Origin: an uncultured bacterium
GTDB lineage: Bacteria > Cyanobacteriota > Vampirovibrionia > Gastranaerophilales > Gastranaerophilaceae
DNA: 19,814 nt
Reading direction: 5' to 3'
NCBI GenBank assembly: GCA_900553205.1
Contig: USCK01000015.1
Coordinates: forward strand, 1 to 19,814
Positions within the stretch are counted from its first letter, which is position 1; each line of letters starts with the position of its first letter. Shown in pieces: positions 1-7,152 of the stretch. Under the pieces are notes generated by a model that was given only the letters and a program-made list of their open reading frames with translations, was not told where the DNA came from and did no database searches. A program made the translations under genes and the position numbers.

Positions 1-1294
1 ATGCGTCAGCAGCAAAACTGCCTGTTTGACCCAGTCCACCACCTGCAAATATTGGAATCTCACCTTGACGACCCTGATGTACTGCAGCCAAATAACAATC
101 TCTTAATTTTGATGTTATCGGGTGTCCTGTATGGTTTAATGAAATTTCATGCGCAGCTCCTGTTCCTGCAGCCAAACCGTCTAGGAAGAAACCTCCGACA
201 ATGTTATACGGATCTCTTAACAGGTTGTTATATACAGAAACGCTTGTTGCAGATGAAGCTACTTTTATTGCAACAGGAACTCTGAAATTAAAGGCTGCGT
301 TCATTGATAAAAACATCTTTTGAACGCTTTCTTCGATTGAATATAAGCCTTGATGAGTTGGTGGACTTAACAAATCAGCTTTTGGGACACCTCTGATTTC
401 TTGGACATATTTGGCAACTTTATTTGCCATAAGCATACCACCGTCACCTGGTTTTGCACCTTGACCGATTTTGATAAGAATACCAGCAGGGTCTTCTACC
501 ATATCAGGCATAGCATCAATAATTCTGTTCCAACCGAAATGCCCTGATGCAATTTGTAGAATCATATATTTAACATATCGAGATTTCAGTAATCTTGAAG
601 GAATACCACCTTCACCCGTACACATTCTGACAGGAATACCTAAAACTTCATTAAGGTAAGCAGTAGCTATTGCCATAGCTTCCCACATTCTCCAAGATAC
701 GGCACCTATTGACATATCGCCCATTATAATTGGATAAATCCAATTATTTGGAGGTAGTGTGGTTGTTTCGATAATGTTTTCACCTTCAACTTTAAAATTA
801 AGTTTATCTGCAGACAATACTCGACCAAACGGAGTTTTTAGTTCAAATGTATGTCTGACGGCATCAAGAGAAGGGTCAGTCATTTGTGAAATTCTGCCGA
901 CTTTGATTTTATCAAGAGTTCTTCCCTCTGTGTTAAGGTTTGAGCGTCCACCTTTTTTGATTGATTCACCTTTTTCTGCCCGATATCTTACAGAATATTG
1001 GCTTTCGAGGTTTCTGTGTACTTTTAAAGCTCCATTCGGACAGACCATTGTACACATTCCACAACCTCTGCAGTGATGCTCAAATGAAATGTTTTGTTTG
1101 ATAACAATAACTTTTTCAAGTTTGTTTTTTTCTGTTATAGAACCTGATTTTTTGCGTTGTTCAATGGCAGGTTTTATAGCTTGGAAAGAACAAGTCGCAA
1201 CGCATTTACCACATTGAATACATTTTGTTTCGTCATATTCAACAATCCAAGGTAAATCATCTAAATGTAATTCGTTAACCTTTACTGCTGCCAT
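1..1294 (-). CDS. Glutamate synthase FMN/ferredoxin subunit (archaeal GltB2 type), 3' partial
   Basis: Seen: about 431 residues read on the minus strand before the window edge cuts the gene. An N-terminal 2x[4Fe-4S] ferredoxin module has C25-x2-C28-x2-C31-x3-C35 and C75-x2-C78-x2-C81-x3-C85. It is followed by glutamate-synthase central-domain motifs such as GDMSIGAVSW, CTGEGGIPS, KIGQGAKPGDGG and FLDGLAAGTGAAH. Family knowledge: this domain binds FMN and a Fe-S cluster and reductively transfers ammonia to 2-oxoglutarate to give glutamate in the cytoplasm. Context: the ATG at 1294 overlaps the 3' end of the glutaminase gene by 13 nt, so the two are translationally coupled. The split arrangement resembles archaeal-type glutamate synthase, whose third GXGXG subunit might lie beyond the left edge. 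The electron donor cannot be seen. Identification is strong; the end is missing. Confidence 0.9.
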   Translation of the reverse strand, partial: MAAVKVNELHLDDLPWIVEYDETKCIQCGKCVATCSFQAIKPAIEQRKKSGSITEKNKLEKVIVIKQNISFEHHCRGCGMCTMVCPNGALKVHRNLESQYSVRYRAEKGESIKKGGRSNLNTEGRTLDKIKVGRISQMTDPSLDAVRHTFELKTPFGRVLSADKLNFKVEGENIIETTTLPPNNWIYPIIMGDMSIGAVSWRMWEAMAIATAYLNEVLGIPVRMCTGEGGIPSRLLKSRYVKYMILQIASGHFGWNRIIDAMPDMVEDPAGILIKIGQGAKPGDGGMLMANKVAKYVQEIRGVPKADLLSPPTHQGLYSIEESVQKMFLSMNAAFNFRVPVAIKVASSATSVSVYNNLLRDPYNIVGGFFLDGLAAGTGAAHEISLNHTGHPITSKLRDCYLAAVHQGRQGEIPIFAGGGLGQTGSFAADA

Positions 1295-2388
1295 CTTTCC
1301 ACCGTCAAATCGTTATTTACTACTACCATTTCTCTTTCTTTCGGATAAATATCCATGCGTAAATCTCTGTTTGGAAGTAAATCATTTACCCCTGCAACTT
1401 CAGAAGTCATTATTACGGTGTTTTTATCTCTGCCGACAACAACAGGTCTGAGTTTTTTAGAGTCGCATACACATATTAATCTACCGTCAGGAATTACTCC
1501 TAAAACAGTATTTGGTCCATTTGCTTCTAAATGTTCAAGAGAAGCTTTTATTCTTAATAGCACATCTCTATCTTTACGCTCATTAATCTTGTTGTAAGAA
1601 AGTGGATTAATGACATGCATAAAATATTTCAATGGCCATTTTAAAACTTTGTTTACATAATGCAAGGTATATAAGAAGCATTGAGAATCTGATTCAAACC
1701 CGACATATCCTTTATAAAGTCCTTGTTGATATAATTTGTTCTTTTCATAAAAAGTGTTTTCTCCGTTTACAAGAACGGTATAACCTTCTAAGACAAAAGG
1801 GTGTGCCGCATAACGCACAATATCATAGTTTGTGTTTTGTCTGCATTGAGCAGTAATGATTTTTGCACAAGGGCTACCTTTGTCTTGCCAAAGATTGAAA
1901 TATGTTCCGATATCTTTTGGACTACCGATTTCTTTAAGCGTAAGAATATCAGGCCAAAAAGAATATATGAATCCTGAATTGTTTTCATCAAGAGCTTTTC
2001 TTAATTTTAAACTTGTATCAATAAGAAGTTCTTCTTTCTCCTCTTTTGTTGCATATTTATGGCTCTTAGGGTATTGAAGCACTTCAAATATGTAGTTCGG
2101 CATTGGCGATATTTTTAAACCTTTAGAAGGTTTTACATCAGGCGACCATTGCAAAACTCTGGTAAATCCGAGGTCATGAAGTATATCTTCTGCAAGTCTT
2201 GTCCCTTCTACTGTTGCAGCCATAGAAAGACAAGGCAAGTCTTTGTAACTCTCAAAGATTCCACCTAAATCCTGCATTACAAATGCAAAACCAGAATCGT
2301 CGTGACCTTCTTGTTGAGAACGCATCAATTTTAAAGCCATTGACGGATATACATATTTTTTTGATTTAATCGCACCTATTCTACACAT
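1282..2388 (-). CDS. Class II glutamine amidotransferase subunit of glutamate synthase (GltB1 type)
   Basis: Seen: 368 residues beginning Met-Cys-Arg, so Cys2 becomes the N-terminal nucleophile of an Ntn-hydrolase glutaminase once Met is removed. Supporting motifs are QQEGHDDSGFAF (residues 25-36, a variant of the usual RG.DS.G) and AAHPF followed by VLVNGEN, matching the AHPF...HNGE block of glutamate synthase. Known: this domain hydrolyses glutamine and channels ammonia to the FMN domain. Its separate gene matches the archaeal-type three-subunit enzyme. The need for Cys at position 2 fixes the start at 2388. That ATG lies only 8 nt after a TAAAAT -10 box with a perfect TTGACA upstream, and there is no Shine-Dalgarno sequence, so the mRNA is probably leaderless. 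The next gene overlaps its end by 13 nt. Confidence 0.88.
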   Translation of the reverse strand: MCRIGAIKSKKYVYPSMALKLMRSQQEGHDDSGFAFVMQDLGGIFESYKDLPCLSMAATVEGTRLAEDILHDLGFTRVLQWSPDVKPSKGLKISPMPNYIFEVLQYPKSHKYATKEEKEELLIDTSLKLRKALDENNSGFIYSFWPDILTLKEIGSPKDIGTYFNLWQDKGSPCAKIITAQCRQNTNYDIVRYAAHPFVLEGYTVLVNGENTFYEKNKLYQQGLYKGYVGFESDSQCFLYTLHYVNKVLKWPLKYFMHVINPLSYNKINERKDRDVLLRIKASLEHLEANGPNTVLGVIPDGRLICVCDSKKLRPVVVGRDKNTVIMTSEVAGVNDLLPNRDLRMDIYPKEREMVVVNNDLTVERWQQ

Positions 2389-2395
2389 TGTTACT

Positions 2396-2425
2396 ATTTT
2401 ATGCCTTATAAGGTTAAGTTGTCAA
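2396..2425 (-). promoter_or_regulatory. Promoter of the glutamate synthase operon, leaderless
   Basis: On the minus strand TTGACA (2425-2420) is followed, after 18 nt, by TAAAAT (2401-2396). The ATG at 2388 begins 8 nt after the last hexamer base, which is where transcription would normally start. No ribosome binding site could fit between them. Confidence 0.75.
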
Positions 2426-2471
2426 GATTTTGAAATATTTTTACATATTTAAGAGCCGAAAGACATATTTT

Positions 2472-2480
2472 TGTTATAAT
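2472..2480 (+). promoter_or_regulatory. Extended -10 promoter of the decarboxylase gene, leaderless
   Basis: A perfect extended -10 (TGtTATAAT) ends 7 nt before the ATG at 2487. No convincing -35 is present at 16-18 nt, which is usual for extended -10 promoters. It lies inside the longer TTG-started reading frame, arguing for the ATG at 2487 as the true start. Confidence 0.7.
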
Positions 2481-2486
2481 TTAAGA

Positions 2487-3911
2487 ATGAATAGTAATAC
2501 AGAAGGTAGTGAACATAGAAAGGATTATGCTCCACTAGTAGAGGCAATGACCAGAGCATATAAGAATCCTACATATCAATTTCATATCCCCGGACATACA
2601 AAGGGACAAGGAGTTTTTAAACGTTTTAAGGATTTGGTTGGAGAGCGAATCCTTGAATTGGATACAACAGATGAATTTGATAATTTAGGTACTTTGCACC
2701 CTGCAACAGGGCCTATAAAAGAAGCTGAAAAAATGGCGAGTTTGGCATTCGGTGCAAAACGTTCGTTCTTCTTGCTAAACGGTTCAACAATAGGAAATCA
2801 AGCGCTTGCAATGACTGTCAGTAAAAGAGGACAAAAGGTTATAGTAAACAGAAACTGTCACCGTTCTATTTTGACAGGACTAATAATGTCAGGTGCAGAG
2901 CCTTGTTGGGTAATCCCACAAAAGATAGAGGACTGGGCAATTTGGGGCAAAATAACTCCCGAGTGTATCGAAAAAACTTTGTCTGAAAACGAAAATGTCG
3001 CTTGTGTATGGGTTACAAATCCTACTTATGAAGGTGTCGTTTCAGATATATCAGTAATAAGTGCAGTTTGCAAAAGATATAATGTTCCATTGATAGTTGA
3101 TGAAGCTCATGGGTGCTTGTGGAACTTTTCTTCTAGTTTGCCAAAATCGGCATTACATCAAGGTGCTGATGCTGTAGTTCATTCTTTGCACAAAACAGGT
3201 GGCAGTATGAGCCAAACTTCAATGTTACATGTCGCTCAAGATTCAATGATAGATGTTGAAATCTTGGAAAGAACCTTAAAATTGTTGCATACAACAAGTC
3301 CTTCGTTGTTGTTATTAACAAGTTTAGATGCCGCAAGAGCTCATTTGCAGTCCGAAGAAGGCAAGACCCAAATTGAGCGAGCTATAAAAAATGCAGATTT
3401 TTTGAAATCTGAAATCGATGAAATGCAAAATGTAGAATACTTAGATTTACCAAACCTTGATTTGACTAAGGTCTTTATAAGAGTAAAAGGTTTGTCCGGA
3501 AAAAGTTTAGAGATGATACTTGAGCATGATTATAATATAGAGGTCGAATCTGCGTCTGATATTGGTATTTTGATATTATCAAATCTCGGTAATGATTCTT
3601 CTGATTTTGAGTATTTGGTTGACTGTTTGAAGGAAATAGATGCAACTGATTATACAGAACACCCTATTATAGATAAAAAGAAACACATGCCAATGCTTGT
3701 ACCTCAAATAAAAATGCGTTTGAGAGATGCTTATTTTGCACCAAAAGAATTGATTAATAAATATGATGCGATAGGTAGAATTTCTGCAGAGGTTGTTGCT
3801 GAATGTCCTCCAGGGATTGCAATACTTCTCCCAGGGGAACTTATAACAGAAGAACATTTGCCATACTTAAAAGATTATAAAGAGATAGAAGTAATAAAAA
3901 CTCAATCCTAA
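2487..3911 (+). CDS. Orn/Lys/Arg decarboxylase family protein, short PLP-dependent type
   Basis: Seen: 474 residues from ATG 2487. The N-terminal FHIPGHTKGQG block, DTTDEFDNL, the VDEAHG block and HSLHKTGGSMSQTS give the fold-type I PLP site; the Schiff-base lysine is K236 in HKT. The C-terminal block has AECPPGIAILLPGELI. Known: this subgroup (YaaO/SpeA-like, about 480 residues, lacking the N-terminal wing domain of the long enterobacterial enzymes) decarboxylates arginine, lysine or ornithine, usually for polyamine synthesis; substrate cannot be told from sequence. An in-frame TTG at 2430 would add 19 residues, but it has no ribosome binding site and would place the -10 hexamer inside the coding region. 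Its neighbours are divergent and convergent, so it appears monocistronic. Confidence 0.88.
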   Translation: MNSNTEGSEHRKDYAPLVEAMTRAYKNPTYQFHIPGHTKGQGVFKRFKDLVGERILELDTTDEFDNLGTLHPATGPIKEAEKMASLAFGAKRSFFLLNGSTIGNQALAMTVSKRGQKVIVNRNCHRSILTGLIMSGAEPCWVIPQKIEDWAIWGKITPECIEKTLSENENVACVWVTNPTYEGVVSDISVISAVCKRYNVPLIVDEAHGCLWNFSSSLPKSALHQGADAVVHSLHKTGGSMSQTSMLHVAQDSMIDVEILERTLKLLHTTSPSLLLLTSLDAARAHLQSEEGKTQIERAIKNADFLKSEIDEMQNVEYLDLPNLDLTKVFIRVKGLSGKSLEMILEHDYNIEVESASDIGILILSNLGNDSSDFEYLVDCLKEIDATDYTEHPIIDKKKHMPMLVPQIKMRLRDAYFAPKELINKYDAIGRISAEVVAECPPGIAILLPGELITEEHLPYLKDYKEIEVIKTQS

Positions 3912-3937
3912 ATAGAAACCTATGCAATAAGTAACTC

Positions 3938-4001
3938 TGTATCAAAATTACCTGACAGAAAGTTTAGAGGCATGGACCTACAGTAATATTTCCCTGATAC
4001 A
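3938..4001. repeat. 64-bp imperfect inverted-repeat element in a convergent gap
   Basis: Outer arms TGTATCA (3938-3944) and TGATACA (3995-4001) are perfect complements. Pairing can continue inwards through AAATTAC against GTAATATTT if bulges are allowed. The gap between the decarboxylase and dehydrogenase stop codons (3912-4030) holds little else. There is no T-run typical of a rho-independent terminator. It could be a structured 3' UTR shared by both genes, or a small dispersed repeat. On the minus strand the whole element is open as 28 codons without a start (see findings). Confidence 0.4.
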
Positions 4002-4030
4002 ATGGCTTATATCGGGCAAAAATTGGACTC

Positions 4031-4720
4031 TTAATATCCGACACTAAGTCCTGCACATAGGTTTATAGATTGCCCTGTAACTCCTTTTGCCTCATTAGAT
4101 ATAAGGTATTTAACCATATTAGCTATTTCTATAGGTGCTACGAATCTGCGCTGTGGGATACATTCTACAATTTCCTCTTTTGAGAAATCGCTGTCCTCAA
4201 CAGAGCCTAGCCCCAAATCAGTATCAACCCAGCCTGGGTTGATTGTATTGATAGTAATGTTATCTTGAGCAACTTCTAAGGCTATAGCTTTGGTCATGCC
4301 GATAAGTCCAGATTTTGATGCAGAATATATACTTGCACCTGCTTCGCCCATAACTCCACTGATTGAGCCTATATTTACAATTCTGCCCCATTGTTGCTGT
4401 TTCATATATGGCAGGGTTTTGGAGATTATATACATAGGGATTTCAAGGTTTACTCTGATGATTCTTTCTATCTCCGGCATGTCCATTTTGTCGGCTTCTT
4501 TGTAGATATATTCACCTGCATTGTTGATAACAATATCAATGTTGTTTGATGTGATGTATTCCCCCAGTTTGTCAATATCTTGCTCAAAATCGCATACAAG
4601 ATAGTTTTCGTATTGCTTTAGCTTTTCTTCATTTCTGCCTACAGCAAAAATTGTACCGTCAAGATTTTTGGCGATACATTCACCGATACCTCTAGATGCT
4701 CCAGTAACAAGAATATTCAT
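4031..4720 (-). CDS. Short-chain dehydrogenase/reductase (SDR), FabG-like
   Basis: Seen: 229 residues with the classical SDR Rossmann signature TGASRGIG (residues 6-13), NNAG (66-69), and the catalytic set N91, S119, Y132 and K136 (YSASK). The C-terminus has the INPGWVDTDLG block. Known: classical SDRs are NAD(P)H-dependent oxidoreductases; the closest pattern is 3-oxoacyl-ACP reductase, but many SDRs with other substrates look alike. The length is slightly below the usual 240-250. The ATG at 4720 begins 2 nt after the secG stop, so it is very likely co-transcribed with secG and the NrtR-like regulator. No link to lipid genes is visible, so the substrate is left open. Confidence 0.85.
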   Translation of the reverse strand: MNILVTGASRGIGECIAKNLDGTIFAVGRNEEKLKQYENYLVCDFEQDIDKLGEYITSNNIDIVINNAGEYIYKEADKMDMPEIERIIRVNLEIPMYIISKTLPYMKQQQWGRIVNIGSISGVMGEAGASIYSASKSGLIGMTKAIALEVAQDNITINTINPGWVDTDLGLGSVEDSDFSKEEIVECIPQRRFVAPIEIANMVKYLISNEAKGVTGQSINLCAGLSVGY

Positions 4721-4722
4721 GT

Positions 4723-4947
4723 TTATTTAACGATACCAAAGCCTAATAAGAATACACAGAATAAAAATACAAGAGCTACAATAGCAGTAATTTTATTAAG
4801 TCTTTTTTCTGCACCTTTTTGTGAAGCGAACATTTGGCTTGCACCACCAAACCCTGCGATGCCATCACCTTTGGGTGAATGAATTAATATTAATACAATA
4901 AGTAATAGTGCTGATAAAACTTGTATAGTCCAAACTAATGCTAACAT
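4723..4947 (-). CDS. secG: Preprotein translocase subunit SecG
   Basis: Seen: 74 residues with two hydrophobic helices (about residues 3-22 and 52-71). They are joined by a cytoplasmic loop with the conserved SecG pattern SPKGDGIAGFGGASQMF followed by KGAEKRLNKIT. Known: SecG is the small accessory membrane subunit of the SecYEG channel and aids SecA-driven export. The start is well supported: AAGGAG lies 5 nt upstream of the ATG. The ATG overlaps the last codons of the NrtR-like gene by 7 nt, and the dehydrogenase follows 2 nt after the stop, so translation of the three is probably coupled. Confidence 0.93.
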   Translation of the reverse strand: MLALVWTIQVLSALLLIVLILIHSPKGDGIAGFGGASQMFASQKGAEKRLNKITAIVALVFLFCVFLLGFGIVK

Positions 4948-5621
4948 TTTTTCTCCTTTTTAATAAAGTGGGCACGTTTTGAGTTCAGTTTGATATTATC
5001 AAACGTGTAAAGTCTTGCAGGACGTTTTGAGGTTGATTTTGAAAACTCCTCAAGTTCTCTAAGACCTTCAGTTTGGATAACCTTCTTTCTGAAGTTTCTT
5101 TTATCCAGCTTCTTACCCATTATAAGTTCATACGCTTTTTGCATTTCAGTTAATGTGAATTTTTCATTCAATAATTGATATGCTACAGGACACATTTCTA
5201 AACGTTCTCTTGTGCGTTTTAGAGAATATTGAATAATCTCTTTGTGGTCGAATGCTAATGCCGGCAAATCGCTGACTTTGTGCCATGCTACATTGTCGGC
5301 AGCAATTACATCAACATCTTCTGCTCTGATAAGTGCAAAGTAGGCACATGTTATAACCCTTGATACAGGGTGTCTTAACGGGTCGCCAAATGTATATAAC
5401 TGTTCAAGATAGATGTTATCTACATTTGTTTTTTCTTTAAGAATTCTCATTGCCGCAGCATCAAGGTCTTCAGACATACGAACATATCCTCCGGGTATAG
5501 CCCATTTGCCTTTGAACGGTTCATTTTCTCTTTTTACAAGCAATACTTGTAAATTGTCGTTTTTAATCGTTAATATAACTGTATCGACAGTTATTTCGTG
5601 TGTCCTTGTTTCATTAAACAT
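4941..5621 (-). CDS. NrtR-like Nudix-family transcriptional regulator
   Basis: Seen: 226 residues. An N-terminal Nudix fold (about 9-145) carries a damaged Nudix box: G45-x5-E51-x7-R59 is kept, but the REUxEE segment reads RILKEK, so two glutamates are replaced (I60, K64). The C-terminal third (about 150-226) has the basic winged-helix-like block typical of the NrtR family, including LDKRNFRKKV and a final RPARLYTF segment. Known: NrtR proteins are repressors of NAD metabolism genes whose degenerate Nudix domain senses ADP-ribose and related nucleotides. Here no NAD gene is adjacent; the neighbours are secG downstream and a divergent FAD protein, so its regulon is inferred only. A GAGGA Shine-Dalgarno lies about 9 nt before the ATG, with TATAAT at 5646-5641 as the likely -10. 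Confidence 0.82.
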   Translation of the reverse strand: MFNETRTHEITVDTVILTIKNDNLQVLLVKRENEPFKGKWAIPGGYVRMSEDLDAAAMRILKEKTNVDNIYLEQLYTFGDPLRHPVSRVITCAYFALIRAEDVDVIAADNVAWHKVSDLPALAFDHKEIIQYSLKRTRERLEMCPVAYQLLNEKFTLTEMQKAYELIMGKKLDKRNFRKKVIQTEGLRELEEFSKSTSKRPARLYTFDNIKLNSKRAHFIKKEKKC

Positions 5622-5640
5622 TTATATAATCCTCATTTCC

Positions 5641-5646
5641 ATTATA
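5641..5646 (-). promoter_or_regulatory. -10 box for the NrtR-secG-SDR unit
   Basis: TATAAT on the minus strand lies 20 nt before the NrtR-like ATG, leaving a short leader that contains GAGGA. No good -35 is seen at standard spacing. Confidence 0.5.
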
Positions 5647-5656
5647 TGATAAACAT

Positions 5657-5695
5657 GCAAAATTAGTCCAGTTTGTAAAAATATATAAATTTTGC
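5657..5695. promoter_or_regulatory. Inverted repeat between the divergent NrtR-like and FAD genes
   Basis: GCAAAATT (5657-5664) and AATTTTGC (5688-5695) are perfect complements with 23 nt between. The repeat spans a possible -35 (TTGTAA, 5673-5678) for the FAD gene and lies upstream of the regulator's own -10. Its position suggests an operator, perhaps for the NrtR-like protein, but the long spacer and A+T richness keep this tentative. Confidence 0.35.
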
Positions 5696-5755
5696 TTTAT
5701 AAATACCCATGTTTCGTCTATCGTAAATAAGTAATAGGTTAGTGGAGAGAGTTGT

Positions 5756-7129
5756 ATGTATAATGTTGCAATTATTGGTGCCGGCCCTGCTGGGATTTTT
5801 TCTGCATTAGAAATCGTAAAATTAAGACCTGATTGGAAAGTTGTTCTGATTGAAAAAGGTGAACGTATAGAAGATAGAAAATGTCTTTTAAGAGAAGGTT
5901 ATGCTAAATGTCCTTCTTGCAAAAAATGTGGACTTTTATGTGGTTGGGGTGGCGCAGGAGCTTTCTCTGACGGAAAATTAACCCTCACTCCAGATGTCGG
6001 TGGTAATCTTGTTGATTATATGTCAAGAAAAGATGTTGAAGATTTGATTGACTATGCCGATAATTTATATCTTAAATTTGGTGCAACAAAAGAAGTTTTT
6101 GGAACTGATCCTAAAGTGTTCCACGAGATAGAAAGAAAAGCTGCACTTGCAGAATTAAAACTTGTACATTCACCAGTAAGACACTTGGGTACAGAAAGAA
6201 GTCTTGATGTATTGAAGAATATGCAGGATTATTTGTCAGAAAATATTACAATTTTGAATAATGTTTCTGCAAAAAGTTTGGTTGTTGAGTGCGAACAAGT
6301 TAAAGGTATTGTTCTTGATAACGGGGATATTATCAAGGCTGAATATACAATTATAGCCCCTGGGCGTGAAGGTGCTGACTGGCTAACTCATGAATTTGCC
6401 AAAAATAAAATCGGTATGGTTAATAATGCAGTAGATGTTGGTGTTCGTGTAGAACTTCCAGCGCCAGTATTTGAACCATTAACAGACAAGTTATATGAGT
6501 CAAAATTGGTTTACTATTCACCAAAATTCGGTGATGCAGTCAGAACCTTCTGCATGAATCCTAACGGTGAAGTTGTACAAGAAAATTATAACGGTATAGC
6601 AACAGTAAACGGGCATAGTTATGCAAATATCAAAACCAAAAATACAAATTTTGCACTTTTGGTAAGTGAACAGTTTACAGAACCGTTTAAAGAGCCTATT
6701 GCTTATGGTCAACATATTGCATCTTTAGCAAATATGTTGGCGGGGGGAATTCTTGTTCAAAGATTTGGCGATTTGCTTGAAGGACGTCGTTCAACTCCTG
6801 AAAGACTAAAATCAAGTATAATTGAGCCGACTTTGAAATGTGCAACTCCTGGTGATTTGAGTCTTGTTCTGCCTTACAGGCAATTAACAAGTATTATTGA
6901 AATGTTATTTGCACTAGATAAAATTGCACCGGGGACTGCTTCAAGATATACATTGTTATATGGTATAGAAGTAAAATTCTATTCTGCACGTGTAAAATTG
7001 ACAAATGAACTTGAAACAGAAGGTGTTAAAAACTTGTTTACAATAGGCGATGGCGCAGGTGTTACAAGAGGATTGATACAAGCTTCGGCTTCTGGTGTAC
7101 ATGTCGCAAGAGTGATTTGCTCAAGATAG
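5756..7129 (+). CDS. NAD(P)/FAD-dependent oxidoreductase, COG2509 type
   Basis: Seen: 457 residues starting with a dinucleotide-binding motif G8-x-G10-x2-G13. Then comes a Cys cluster C52-x2-C55-x2-C58-x3-C62 and the GGAGAFSDGKL block diagnostic of COG2509 uncharacterised FAD dehydrogenases. The C-terminus has the second FAD contact, IGDGAGVTRGLIQASASG. Known: the family is widespread in anaerobes and its substrate is unknown. The start at 5756 is supported by GGAGAG about 7 nt upstream; a possible promoter is TTGTAA (5673-5678) with TATAAA (5698-5703). The C-terminal codons contain the -35 of the next gene. The tightly packed plus-strand order FAD protein, kinase, folC suggests partial co-transcription, but no shared pathway is evident. 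Confidence 0.85.
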   Translation: MYNVAIIGAGPAGIFSALEIVKLRPDWKVVLIEKGERIEDRKCLLREGYAKCPSCKKCGLLCGWGGAGAFSDGKLTLTPDVGGNLVDYMSRKDVEDLIDYADNLYLKFGATKEVFGTDPKVFHEIERKAALAELKLVHSPVRHLGTERSLDVLKNMQDYLSENITILNNVSAKSLVVECEQVKGIVLDNGDIIKAEYTIIAPGREGADWLTHEFAKNKIGMVNNAVDVGVRVELPAPVFEPLTDKLYESKLVYYSPKFGDAVRTFCMNPNGEVVQENYNGIATVNGHSYANIKTKNTNFALLVSEQFTEPFKEPIAYGQHIASLANMLAGGILVQRFGDLLEGRRSTPERLKSSIIEPTLKCATPGDLSLVLPYRQLTSIIEMLFALDKIAPGTASRYTLLYGIEVKFYSARVKLTNELETEGVKNLFTIGDGAGVTRGLIQASASGVHVARVICSR

Positions 7130-7145
7130 TATTACATGGTATAAT
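7117..7145 (+). promoter_or_regulatory. Internal promoter of the histidine kinase gene, leaderless
   Basis: TTGCTC (7117-7122), 17 nt, then TATAAT (7140-7145) with an upstream TG giving an extended -10. The -35 lies inside the last codons of the FAD gene (stop 7127-7129). The ATG at 7153 starts 8 nt after the hexamer. Confidence 0.65.
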
Positions 7146-7152
7146 TCGGGGT

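Noticed and set aside
2430..2486. Longer decarboxylase from a TTG start
   Set aside because: No ribosome binding site, and the added codons include the extended -10; homologues of this type start near the FHIPGH block.
3579..3857. 92-residue minus-strand frame rich in aromatic and Cys residues
   Set aside because: It is the antisense of the decarboxylase C-terminal domain; its composition is a by-product of A+T-rich coding on the other strand.
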